From JBEDUK01 sp963781595 (GTDB taxonomy: Bacteria > Actinomycetota > UBA4738), in assembly GCA_963781595.1 (NCBI GenBank), contig CAWAGG010000006.1:372001-436000 (forward strand): a stretch of 64,000 nucleotides of DNA, read 5' to 3'. Made by a program: the position numbers and the translations under genes. The notes under the pieces were generated by a model. It was not told the origin of the DNA and did no database searches. It worked only from the letters and a program-made list of their open reading frames with translations. This document shows, piece by piece, positions 24,168-32,166 of the stretch (its first letter is position 1; every line of letters starts with the position of its first letter).

Positions 24168-26471
24168 TCACGATATCCGCCTCGGCGGCGAGTGGTCACC
24201 GCCGAGCATCGCCGCGAGCAGCGCGATCGCGCCTCGCTTGTCGAGGGGTTCGTTGCCGTTCCCGCACTTCGGGCTCTGGATGCACGACGGGCAGCCGTGG
24301 GAGCACGGGCACTCCCGGACCGTCTCGAGCGTCGCCGTGATCAGACGCTCGCCGTCGGCGAACCCGCGCTCGGCGATCCCGGCGCCCCCCGGGTAGCCGT
24401 CGTAGATGAAGATCGTCGCCGAGCCGGTGTCCTGGTGCATCGGCGTCGAAAGCCCGCCCACGTCCCAACGGTCGCAGGTCGCGATCAGCGGCAGGAGCCC
24501 GATCGCCGCGTGCTCCGCCGCGTGCAGCGAACCGGGGACCGCTGCCGTCGCGATTCCGGCCCGAGCGAGCAGCGTCGGCGAGACCAGCCACCACAGGGCC
24601 TTCGTCTCGAGGGTCTGCGGCGGCAGCGTCAGTTCGACCTCGTCGATCACCTCCTGGGTCGAGGCGAGCTTCCGCTGGAACCCGATCACCTGCCGGGTGA
24701 CGTGGACGGCGCCGAACGAGGCCGGGGTTCCGCCGACGACGCCCTCTCGGAGCGCCTCGACGATCTCGACGTCCGTGTCGTCGCGGACCTGCGTGTAGAA
24801 GTCCGCGTCGCTCCGGGTCACGAGCGCCACGCGTTGTACGAGGTCCAGTTCCCTGACCTCGAACTGCTCGCCCTGATGCAGGTAGATCGCGCCGGGGTGC
24901 ACGGTCCAGAAGGCTCGGGACCCGTCCGAGGTTCCGAGCAGGGCGCCGGTGTCCTCCTCGACGATGCCGAACGTCTCGCCCGACGCCGAACGGATGTCGA
25001 CGCGGGCGTGCGGGTCCTCCCGCACCCCCGCGTGGAGGAGCCCGCGGCGGCGGACGAGGACGCCATCGGACTCGAGCCGGGCGACGGCCGCCGCCGCGGG
25101 CTCCCCGAAGAAGGCCTCGACCTCCTCGTCGCGCATCGGCTGTTCGCGCGCGGCGCACGCGAGGTGGGGGCCGAGCACGTACGGGTTCGTCGGATCGATG
25201 ACCGCCGCCTCGGGCGGCTTCGAGAACAGATCGTCCGGGTGGTTCACCAGGTACTGGTCGAGCGGGTCGTCCTGCGCCACGAGCACGGCGACCGAGGGTT
25301 CGCCCCGGCGGCCCGCCCGCCCGGCCTGCTGCCACATCGAGGCCCGCGTCCCCGGATAGCCCGCGAGCAGCGCCGCGTCCAGCGAACCGACGTCGATCCC
25401 CAGCTCGAGGGCGTTCGTCGCAGCGACGCCCAGCAGCGCGCCGCTCGCGAGCGCCCGCTCGAGGTCGCGGCGTTCCTCGGGCAGGTAGCCCGCCCGGTAC
25501 GTCTTCACGCGGGGCTTCAGCGGGGGGTCCAGCTCCCGGCGCGCGAACTCCGCGACCAGCTCGGCCGAACGGCGCGTCCGGCAGAACGCGATCGTACGCG
25601 TCCCGCTTTCGACCAGCTCGCGCAGGAGCCACGACGTCTCCGACACCGCGCTCCGTCGCAGGCCCAGTTCGCGATCGACCAGGGGTGGGTTCCACAGGAC
25701 GAACCGCTTCTCCCCGCGCGGCGAGGCGTCGACGGTCACCTCGGCGAACGGCAGCCCGGTCAGTCGGTTGGCCAGCTCGGCCGGGTTCCCGATCGTCGCG
25801 GACGCGAGCACGAACGTCGGCGAGCCACCGTAGTGCGCGACGATGCGGCGGAGGCGCCGCAGGACCATCGCCACGTGCGAGCCGAACACCCCACGGGCCG
25901 TGTGCGCCTCATCGACGACGACGTAGGCCAGGCGGAGGAAGACATCGGCCCACCGCGCGTGGCCGGACAGGATCGACGCATGGAGCATGTCGGGGTTCGT
26001 CATCACCAGGTTCGCGTTGCGGCGGATCAACGGCCGCTCTGCGCGCGGCGTGTCGCCGTCGTAGACAGCCGCGCGGATCTGCGGCAGCTTCAGGTCACGG
26101 ACCTGGCGGAGCTGATCGCGAGCGAGGGCCTTCGTGGGGAAGATGTAGAGCGCCGTCGTCTTCGGCTCCGCCAGCGCCGCGCGGGCGAACGCCAGGTTGT
26201 ACACGAGCGTCTTCCCCGACGCGGTGCCGGTCGCGACGATCACGTTGTCACCCGCGTCCAGCAGCTCGATCGCGCGGCGTTGATGCGCGTGCAGGCCCGT
26301 GACCCCGAGCAGCTCGAGCCGCGCCCTCAGCACGTCGGGCAGGTCGTCGGGCAGCGGCAGCGGTTCCGGGTCCCTGCCCGGAAGCACCTCGACGTGGACC
26401 AGCGAACGCTCGTCCGGATGCTCGCCCCCGCCGAGCCGGCCGAGCTCCGTGACGAACCCCTCCGCGTCCAT
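24168..26471 (-). CDS. MrfA/Hrq1-type DEAD/DEAH helicase with DUF1998 zinc domain
   Basis: A 767-residue superfamily 2 DNA helicase. Motif Q/I: AHQRRAIELL and GTASGKT. Motif II: VVDEAHT. Motif III: LASATIGNP. Motif VI: QQAGRAGRRG. The C-terminal DUF1998/MZB region ends with a four-Cys zinc cluster, CPCSHGCPSCIQSPKCGNGN, which is diagnostic for MrfA (B. subtilis YprA, mitomycin repair) and fungal Hrq1. It probably unwinds or clears crosslinked DNA. Compare mycobacterial Rv3649. The start at 26471 follows TACCAT by 9 nt, so the mRNA is probably leaderless. It is divergent from the cation exchanger gene. Confidence 0.92.
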   Translation of the reverse strand: MDAEGFVTELGRLGGGEHPDERSLVHVEVLPGRDPEPLPLPDDLPDVLRARLELLGVTGLHAHQRRAIELLDAGDNVIVATGTASGKTLVYNLAFARAALAEPKTTALYIFPTKALARDQLRQVRDLKLPQIRAAVYDGDTPRAERPLIRRNANLVMTNPDMLHASILSGHARWADVFLRLAYVVVDEAHTARGVFGSHVAMVLRRLRRIVAHYGGSPTFVLASATIGNPAELANRLTGLPFAEVTVDASPRGEKRFVLWNPPLVDRELGLRRSAVSETSWLLRELVESGTRTIAFCRTRRSAELVAEFARRELDPPLKPRVKTYRAGYLPEERRDLERALASGALLGVAATNALELGIDVGSLDAALLAGYPGTRASMWQQAGRAGRRGEPSVAVLVAQDDPLDQYLVNHPDDLFSKPPEAAVIDPTNPYVLGPHLACAAREQPMRDEEVEAFFGEPAAAAVARLESDGVLVRRRGLLHAGVREDPHARVDIRSASGETFGIVEEDTGALLGTSDGSRAFWTVHPGAIYLHQGEQFEVRELDLVQRVALVTRSDADFYTQVRDDTDVEIVEALREGVVGGTPASFGAVHVTRQVIGFQRKLASTQEVIDEVELTLPPQTLETKALWWLVSPTLLARAGIATAAVPGSLHAAEHAAIGLLPLIATCDRWDVGGLSTPMHQDTGSATIFIYDGYPGGAGIAERGFADGERLITATLETVRECPCSHGCPSCIQSPKCGNGNEPLDKRGAIALLAAMLGGDHSPPRRIS

Positions 26472-26480
26472 GCGGAGGCG

Positions 26481-26486
26481 ATGGTA
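26481..26486 (-). promoter_or_regulatory. -10 element for leaderless helicase gene
   Basis: TACCAT on the minus strand, 9 nt before ATG 26471. A plus-strand TACGAT at 26496-26501 overlaps the ATG at 26500 and is the likely -10 of the exchanger gene. Confidence 0.4.
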
Positions 26487-26544
26487 GGCGCCGCGTACGA
26501 TGGGCCGACGTCGCCGCACCGGCGGCCGGCGGATCGGAGGTCCC

Positions 26545-27594
26545 GTGGAATGGTTCGACCTCGTCGTCGCTCTGCTCGTGATCCTGCTCGGCGCCCAGCT
26601 GTTCACGAACGGCGTCGAGTGGGTCGGCGAGGGGTTCGGGCTCTCCGAGGGGATGGTCGGGAGCGTCCTGGCAGCGATCGGCACGGCGCTACCGGAGACG
26701 ACGATCCCGATCGTCGCGATCCTCGCGCACGGTCACGCGAACGCCGAGGAGATCGGGATCGGCGCGATCCTCGGCGCACCGTTCATGCTCGCCACGCTCG
26801 CGATGGCGGTGCTCGGTGGTTCCGTGCTGCTGTACGGGCGGGGCCGGGCGGGGCGGCGTTCGGGGCCCGCGGTGCGGCCCCAGCCCGCGGTGATCCGGCA
26901 GGACCTCGCGTTCTTCCTGGTGGCGTACCCGGCCGCGCTCGTCGCCGGCATCTGGCATCCACGGCCGTTCCGGTTCGTCCTCGCCGGTGCGCTGATCGTG
27001 CTCTACGTCGTCTACGTCAGGCGCCACCTCGCCGCGCCCGCCGAACGCGAGGTCGAGGCCGAGGCGGTCGGCGAGGTGCAGCCGCTCCTTCTGCTCGCCT
27101 GGTTCCGTCGCGTGAACGACTCAGGCGCGCAGGCGCACACGAGGCCGCCGACCTGGGCGAGCATCGGCCAGACCGTGCTCGCGCTGGTCCTCATCGTCGG
27201 GGCCGCGAGGATCTTCGTCGACGCGATGGCGCACGTCTCGACCCAGCTCGGCGTCTCCAGCCTCGTGTTCGCGCTGCTCGCGGCCCCCGTCGCGACCGAG
27301 CTCCCGGAACAGTTCAACGGCGTGCTGTGGCTGCGCCGGAGCAAGGACACGCTCGCGATCGGCAACGTGACGGGCGCGATGGTGTTCCAGTCGACGTTCC
27401 CCGTGACGATCGGGCTGGTCTTCACGCCGTGGCACCTGTCGCAGGAGGGCATGGTCTCCGGCCTGATCGCGATCGTCGCGGGCCTGGCGACCTACATCAG
27501 CATCCGCGTGCGCGGGGCGCTCGACGCGCGGCTGATGGTCACGCAGTGCGTCCTCTACGCAGGGTACGTCGGCTACGTCATGGCGAAGAGCTGA
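26545..27594 (+). CDS. CaCA-family sodium/calcium (cation) exchanger
   Basis: A 349-residue membrane antiporter with two inverted alpha-repeats: GLSEGMVGSVLAAIGTALPET near the N-terminus and SSLVFALLAAPVATELPEQFN in the second half. The acidic Glu of each TALPET/TELPE sits in the ion site. About 10 helices, split by an acidic cytosolic loop (EREVEAEAVGEVQP). GTG 26545 with GGAGG 5 nt upstream is chosen because the earlier ATG at 26500 overlaps a -10 like TACGAT. The ions exchanged are not determined by sequence. Confidence 0.88.
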   Translation: MEWFDLVVALLVILLGAQLFTNGVEWVGEGFGLSEGMVGSVLAAIGTALPETTIPIVAILAHGHANAEEIGIGAILGAPFMLATLAMAVLGGSVLLYGRGRAGRRSGPAVRPQPAVIRQDLAFFLVAYPAALVAGIWHPRPFRFVLAGALIVLYVVYVRRHLAAPAEREVEAEAVGEVQPLLLLAWFRRVNDSGAQAHTRPPTWASIGQTVLALVLIVGAARIFVDAMAHVSTQLGVSSLVFALLAAPVATELPEQFNGVLWLRRSKDTLAIGNVTGAMVFQSTFPVTIGLVFTPWHLSQEGMVSGLIAIVAGLATYISIRVRGALDARLMVTQCVLYAGYVGYVMAKS

Positions 27595-27617
27595 TCGCCT
27601 TCGGTCAGCCCGTGCGG

Positions 27618-28598
27618 CTAGCCCGGAACGTGGTCGATCACGCCGTCGGCCCGCATGTCCGCGAACACCGCGCCCGCCGCGGGTGACAGGAACACGACCG
27701 ACAGGCCGCCCACCGAGCCGCCGGTCGCGGGCACGACGACGTTGTTCACCTTCGCCGGCGGGATCTGGCTCGCCGTGAGCGCCAGCTCGAGGAGCGTCGC
27801 GACCGATAGGTCGGTCTTCACCTCGCTCCATCCCGCCTGGATCCACGTGAACGCGCTCGTCGGATCCGCCGTGAACGCCTTCCGGAACTTCGTCAGCGCG
27901 GCCATCAGCAGGATCCCCTGGTCTTTCGAGCGGCCCAGGTCCCCGCCGGGAACGTCGTGCCGATCCCGCGCGAACGCCAGCGCGCGCTTTCCGTTCAGAT
28001 GGGTAGGCCCGGGGTCGAAGTTCGCGTGCGAGTACGAGTCGTGCATCGGGTACGGGACGTTCACGTCGAGCCCACCGATCCGGTTCACCATGCGTGTGAT
28101 CCCCGGGAACGACGTGAGCATCCAGAAGTCAACCTTGATCCCCGTGAGCTGCTCGACGGTCTGTATCAACAGTTGCGGCCCGCCGGCCGACATCGCGGAG
28201 TTGATCTTGTTCGTCCCGTGCCCCGGGATCGAGACGTAGGAGTCACGCGGGAAGCCGAGGATCGACGCGCGATGCGTGGCCAGGTCGATCCCGATCAGGT
28301 GGATCGAATCGCATCGTTGGCGGGTGATGTCCTGGCCGGGCCGCGCGTCGCTGCCGAGCGAAAGGATGAACAGCGGCCGGTCGCCGCGCAGCGCCGGGAC
28401 CAGCGACGCGGCGCCATGCGCGGCGTAGAGGCGGACGGCCGGTGAGGCCGACACCGATCCGGAGGGTGCCGGCGAGCCCGCCGCGGACGCCGGCGTCTCG
28501 CCCTGTGCTCGGATCACCACGGTCGCGAGGAGGGCGGCCATGGTCAGGCCGACCCACACGGCCCACGATCGGCCTGAACCGCGCCCCTCGAACCTCAC
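27618..28598 (-). CDS. LytR-CpsA-Psr (LCP) family protein
   Basis: A 326-residue membrane-anchored enzyme that transfers lipid-linked glycopolymers (teichoic acid, arabinogalactan type) to peptidoglycan. An N-terminal helix (SWAVWVGLTMAALLATVVI) leads to the LCP domain with SDARPGQ, RCDSIHLIGIDLATHRASILGFPRDSYVSI, the NKINSAMSAGG block and ALAFARDRHDVPGGDLGRSKDQ, whose Arg/Asp residues bind the pyrophosphate. The GTG start overlaps the previous stop (GTGA), so it is coupled to the anchored protein upstream. Confidence 0.92.
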   Translation of the reverse strand: MRFEGRGSGRSWAVWVGLTMAALLATVVIRAQGETPASAAGSPAPSGSVSASPAVRLYAAHGAASLVPALRGDRPLFILSLGSDARPGQDITRQRCDSIHLIGIDLATHRASILGFPRDSYVSIPGHGTNKINSAMSAGGPQLLIQTVEQLTGIKVDFWMLTSFPGITRMVNRIGGLDVNVPYPMHDSYSHANFDPGPTHLNGKRALAFARDRHDVPGGDLGRSKDQGILLMAALTKFRKAFTADPTSAFTWIQAGWSEVKTDLSVATLLELALTASQIPPAKVNNVVVPATGGSVGGLSVVFLSPAAGAVFADMRADGVIDHVPG

Positions 28599-29392
28599 GG
28601 GCTCGCCGTCCCAGTGCCGACGGTCGGGGCCGTGGTCGGCGTGGCGGGAGCCCCGCTGGCGTCCGGCGACGTCACGACGACGGCCGCATGCGGATAGCCC
28701 GTGATGAGCCAAGCGCCGTCGACCGGCTCGAACAGGAACCGTGCGTCGGCCCGGAGGATGACCGGTCCCGAGCCCTTCACCGTGCCCTCGCCCGTGATGA
28801 CGGAGGTGACGACGGCGGACGTCGCGTGGCCCTTCTCGTCCATGAGGAACCTGATGGTAAGGCGACTTGACGAGATGTCCAGGCTCTGGAGCGAAACGCC
28901 GGTGTCACCGAGCGTGAAGGCGGTCCGGTCCGCTCGGGCCTGGTCACGGATGTCCGGCGCGAAGGCGTTCCACACGCTGGCCGGTGGCCCGGACCTCCAA
29001 CGCGCCCGGTCAACGATCCCGCCTCCGTACAGCGCGTCGAGGGTGGCTCGCACCTGCGCGACGGGGCCGCTGACGTCGTCGGCCGGAGCCGTCTTCGTGA
29101 CCCGGACGACGACGACCTGCGGGTCGGGGAACGCGAAGCGCGCCTCGCCGGTCTGGGTGGCGCTGCCGCTCGCTGCGGGTGCGCCCGCGTCCTTCCCACT
29201 GCCTCCGAGCAGCACGAACGCGAGCACGACGACCAGGACGACCGCGACCCCGGCGACCGACCACCACAGCAGCCGTCGCGGCGCCGGCGCGCCGCCGGGT
29301 GAGGGTGTTCGCTCGGGGGATCCAGGCTGACGCTCGGGGGAAGGCCTCGGCTGGATCGTCGCCTCACGTTCGGGCGGGGTGAACTGGGGCAT
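28595..29392 (-). CDS. Membrane-anchored extracytoplasmic protein, unknown
   Basis: A 265-residue protein: a Pro/Arg-rich cytosolic N-terminus, one helix (WWSVAGVAVVLVVVLAFVLL, about 43-62), a Ser/Ala linker, then an exported domain of about 170 residues and a Thr/Pro-rich tail. The domain has GPVAQVRATLDALYGGGI and FLMDEKGHATSAVVTSVITGEG and resembles GerMN-type or NTF2-like small domains in pattern, but I cannot assign it with confidence. It is translationally coupled to the LCP gene, so a role in wall polymer assembly is plausible. Confidence 0.7.
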   Translation of the reverse strand: MPQFTPPEREATIQPRPSPERQPGSPERTPSPGGAPAPRRLLWWSVAGVAVVLVVVLAFVLLGGSGKDAGAPAASGSATQTGEARFAFPDPQVVVVRVTKTAPADDVSGPVAQVRATLDALYGGGIVDRARWRSGPPASVWNAFAPDIRDQARADRTAFTLGDTGVSLQSLDISSSRLTIRFLMDEKGHATSAVVTSVITGEGTVKGSGPVILRADARFLFEPVDGAWLITGYPHAAVVVTSPDASGAPATPTTAPTVGTGTASP

Positions 29393-29472
29393 CGAGCGAC
29401 AGAGGCTACGGCCGGTTGGTCAGAACCGCAACGGCCCCGCTCAGGGGCACCGAAGGGCGGGCGTCTGATGGG

Positions 29473-30465
29473 TTACGGGCAGCTGGCCTCGGCGGAATCC
29501 GGGTCCACCATGCAGGCGGATTCGTCGACCGCCTCGAACGCCGAGGCCGGGATCGACTTGAGTTCGTCCAGGAGGGAGTTCTTCCATCGCTTGTCCATCG
29601 TCCCCTGGAAGTACCAGTTCGAGCCGTTGTCGGTGAGGAAGAGCCCGTACGTCTTCATCGCCTGGAGGGTCACCTTGGCGTCCGCGCTGAACCCGCTCAC
29701 ATCGAAGCTCGCCTTCATCCGGAACCGGGCTCCCATCGGCGGGTACTTCGCGTTGCACGTGCCCGCGTCGTGGCGGGCCGGCCAGAGGTGGTGGCAGTCC
29801 GTCAGGTCTGCCGTCATACGGATCGCGTGCCCGATGAACCCGGCCTTCACCTCGTCGTAGCGGACGAGTCCGGGGAAGATCGGCAGTCCGGCGGCGTCGG
29901 CGGACGTCCATCGGTCGGGCCGCAGCGCGTTCGAGCCGAGGTGGAAGATCGCGCCGCTCCCGGCCTTCGGCTTCCCGCCGTTCCAGTCGGCGGCGAACAG
30001 CTCGTAGAGGACGCAGGTGTCGGAATCGATGACGAGCGCGTGGCGGTCCGAACCCTTCTCGATCGGGATGTCGGGGCCGAACGGATACCGCTTGCGGTCG
30101 CTCTCGCTCTTGTAGTGGAACTTGATCTTGACCTTCGGATACGTGTCGTCGACGACGGCGAACGGCATGCCGTAGGGCGGCCCGCCGAAGTCCGGATGCA
30201 GCTTGGTGCTGCCGGAGTGCATCGTCGCCAGCCAGGCGGCGCTGTGGCCGTTGACCGGGAGCCTGGAGATGTCGGTGTTCCAGATGTTGTCCGCGGGGAA
30301 AACGTCGCACGCCGTGCCCGGCGGCGGAACGGTCGAGCGGCCGGGCATCGCGGTCGCCGACGCGCCGGCTCCGAGGAACGACGGGACGCCGATCGAGAGC
30401 GCGGCCGCCACCGCGAGGATCGTCCTCGTCCCACCTCCGACCCGGCCGTGGGCCCGATCCGACAT
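29473..30465 (-). CDS. Secreted six-cysteine protein, unknown
   Basis: A 330-residue exported protein with a signal peptide (ILAVAAALSIGVPSFLGAGASATA). The mature part begins CDVFPADNIWNTDISRLPV, then HPDFGGPPYGMPFAVVDD, HALVIDSDTCVLYELF and PGLVRYDEVKAGFIGHAIRM, with the ending KSIPASAFEAVDESACMVD. Six cysteines could make three disulfides. These blocks look like a widely conserved family of secreted bacterial proteins whose function I do not know; His and Asp-rich segments (DLTDCHHLWPARHDAGTC) might bind metal or sugar. The start at 30465 has GGGAGGGA upstream. Confidence 0.8.
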   Translation of the reverse strand: MSDRAHGRVGGGTRTILAVAAALSIGVPSFLGAGASATAMPGRSTVPPPGTACDVFPADNIWNTDISRLPVNGHSAAWLATMHSGSTKLHPDFGGPPYGMPFAVVDDTYPKVKIKFHYKSESDRKRYPFGPDIPIEKGSDRHALVIDSDTCVLYELFAADWNGGKPKAGSGAIFHLGSNALRPDRWTSADAAGLPIFPGLVRYDEVKAGFIGHAIRMTADLTDCHHLWPARHDAGTCNAKYPPMGARFRMKASFDVSGFSADAKVTLQAMKTYGLFLTDNGSNWYFQGTMDKRWKNSLLDELKSIPASAFEAVDESACMVDPDSAEASCP

Positions 30466-30560
30466 CGTCGTCCGTCCCTCCCTCATCGCGTACCGCCTTC
30501 CATGTCGGCGGCGCGGGCTGCGTTCCTTGAGCCAGCACGGTGGCACCGGGGGAGCGATGA

Positions 30561-30645
30561 CCTCCGCTGCGCGGAGGGGTAGCATCTGCGGGGAACGCGT
30601 TCGCACGCGTGGAGCGCCGGGAAGCCTGGTCGGCACCCGGCGCTC
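30561..30645 (+). promoter_or_regulatory. Structured 5' leader upstream of APC permease
   Basis: Three consecutive perfect hairpins: CCTCCGC/GCGGAGG (30561-30577), ACGCGT/ACGCGT (30595-30610) and a 10-bp GAGCGCCGGG/CCCGGCGCTC with 14-nt loop (30612-30645). The last ends 30 nt before the ATG. This could be a riboswitch or attenuator for a K+/amino-acid permease; c-di-AMP (ydaO-type) sensing is a natural hypothesis but I cannot match the consensus by eye. Confidence 0.4.
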
Positions 30646-30675
30646 GTCTGTGTACGGGAGCGTGGAGGGGCAGGG

Positions 30676-32166
30676 ATGGCGGGAACGGGGCCGCAGGAGC
30701 GGTCGACGAGCAGCAGGACGCGCGCCGGACGGGCGCTCAACTCGCCGTTCGTGCTCCTGGTCGCGTTCGCGTTCGCGGTGATGGGCGACCCGGTGTCGTC
30801 CGTCGCCTATGCGATCGAGGCGCCGCTTCGAGCGCTCCACGGAGATCTGTCGCTCCTGCTCCCGACCATGGCCGTCGTGATCGCCGTCGTGACGCTGGTG
30901 ATCCTGAACTACCACCAGCTCGTCGGCCGGTTCCCGAAGGGCGGTGGCGCGGCGGCCGCGGCGGGTTCGGCGTTCGGCGAGGGGTGGGCGTTCCTGCCGC
31001 TGGGCTCCCTCGTCGTCGACTTCGTCCTGACGATCGCCATCAGCGTGGCTGCCGGCGCCTCGGCGATCATCGCCTACGTGCCGAGGCTGGCGCCCGCCCG
31101 GCTCCCGCTGGGGCTCGCACTCCTGCTCGTCGTGGCCGGTCTCACGTGGTTCGGGCACGGAGGACGAACGGTCTTCGCCGCGATGACGATCGCGTTCGTG
31201 GCGGTCGCCAGCGTGATCCTGGTGGTGGGGTTCGTCGCGCCGCACGGATCCGCGCCGCCGACGGTCGTGACCGACGTGAGCCCGCACGGGCCGCCCCTCT
31301 CTATCCTCCTCGCGTTCCCGGTCGCGATGGCGCTCTCGACGGGCATCGAGGCGCCGTCGTCGGCGATCGCGCAGCTCGGGCAGCTCGACGACGCGGGGCG
31401 CCGCCGGTTCGGGCGCATCACCCTGTGGTTGACCCTCGCGATCGTCGGGTGGCTCACGCTGGGCCTGACGGCGCTCGCGGTGAGGCTGCACGTGGGGATC
31501 CCGGCGCCGCACTCGACGCAGGTCGCGGACATCGCGCAGGCGGCGGTCGGTCGCCGCGGGCTCTACGCGGTGTTCCAGCTCTCGAGCGCGCTCCTCCTCC
31601 TGGCGGCGGCGTCGTCCTCGTTCCAGGCCGGACCGGGGCTCCTGAAGGCGCTCGCGCAGGAGACGGCCGAGCCTGGCGACGGCACGGGCTCGCAGCGTTC
31701 GATCGGCCTGCTCCCTGCCTGGCTCGGTGTGACGAATCGTCATCACACGCCCTACCTCGGCGTGGTCGTGTTCCTCGCGATCTCCGCGGTCGTCGTCATC
31801 TCCGCCGGCGGCCAGGATCAGGAGCTGGTGCTCTTCTACGCGGTGGCGGTGTTCATCTCCTTCCTGGCCGGCCTTCTGGCCATGGGGAGGTTCTCGCGCC
31901 GCGACCGGCGCTTCGGGTTCCTGGTGGTGAACCTGGTCGCGGCCCTCCTGGTCGGACTGACGCTCGTGCTGAACCTCGCCCGCGTGTACCCGATCGCGTC
32001 GCTGGCCGCGGCCTCGGCGATCGCCGGCTGGCTCTACTGGCTGTGGGTCCGTGCCGGCCGACCGACCGGCGTCTCCCAGATCGACCGGATCTCGGAGGAG
32101 GAGCTGGGCGAAGAGGAGGAGCTCCCCGCCGCCGTCGGTCCGGTCGCGGGGATCGGCGATGGCTGA
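30676..32166 (+). CDS. APC-superfamily permease, KimA-like
   Basis: A 496-residue membrane protein with about 12 helices. Its first helix has VMGDPVSSVAYAIEAPL, the counterpart of the KimA motif SSDALSSVAYGTE whose Asp and Tyr line the K+ site in Bacillus KimA. Further blocks include FPKGGGAAAAAGSAFGEGW, MALSTGIEAPSSAIAQLG and ASSSFQAGPGLLKALAQE. Unlike the two paralogs at 40 and 42 kb it has only a short acidic tail (EEELGEEEELP). It is preceded by a structured leader and overlaps nhaA by 8 bp. K+ import or amino acid transport; K+ is favoured by motif and neighbours. Confidence 0.82.
   Translation: MAGTGPQERSTSSRTRAGRALNSPFVLLVAFAFAVMGDPVSSVAYAIEAPLRALHGDLSLLLPTMAVVIAVVTLVILNYHQLVGRFPKGGGAAAAAGSAFGEGWAFLPLGSLVVDFVLTIAISVAAGASAIIAYVPRLAPARLPLGLALLLVVAGLTWFGHGGRTVFAAMTIAFVAVASVILVVGFVAPHGSAPPTVVTDVSPHGPPLSILLAFPVAMALSTGIEAPSSAIAQLGQLDDAGRRRFGRITLWLTLAIVGWLTLGLTALAVRLHVGIPAPHSTQVADIAQAAVGRRGLYAVFQLSSALLLLAAASSSFQAGPGLLKALAQETAEPGDGTGSQRSIGLLPAWLGVTNRHHTPYLGVVVFLAISAVVVISAGGQDQELVLFYAVAVFISFLAGLLAMGRFSRRDRRFGFLVVNLVAALLVGLTLVLNLARVYPIASLAAASAIAGWLYWLWVRAGRPTGVSQIDRISEEELGEEEELPAAVGPVAGIGDG

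Noticed and set aside
23988..27686. Open plus-strand frame of over 1200 codons antisense to the helicase
   Set aside because: It mirrors high-GC codon bias of the opposite strand, is Arg/Ala/Gly-rich without motifs and runs through two real genes.
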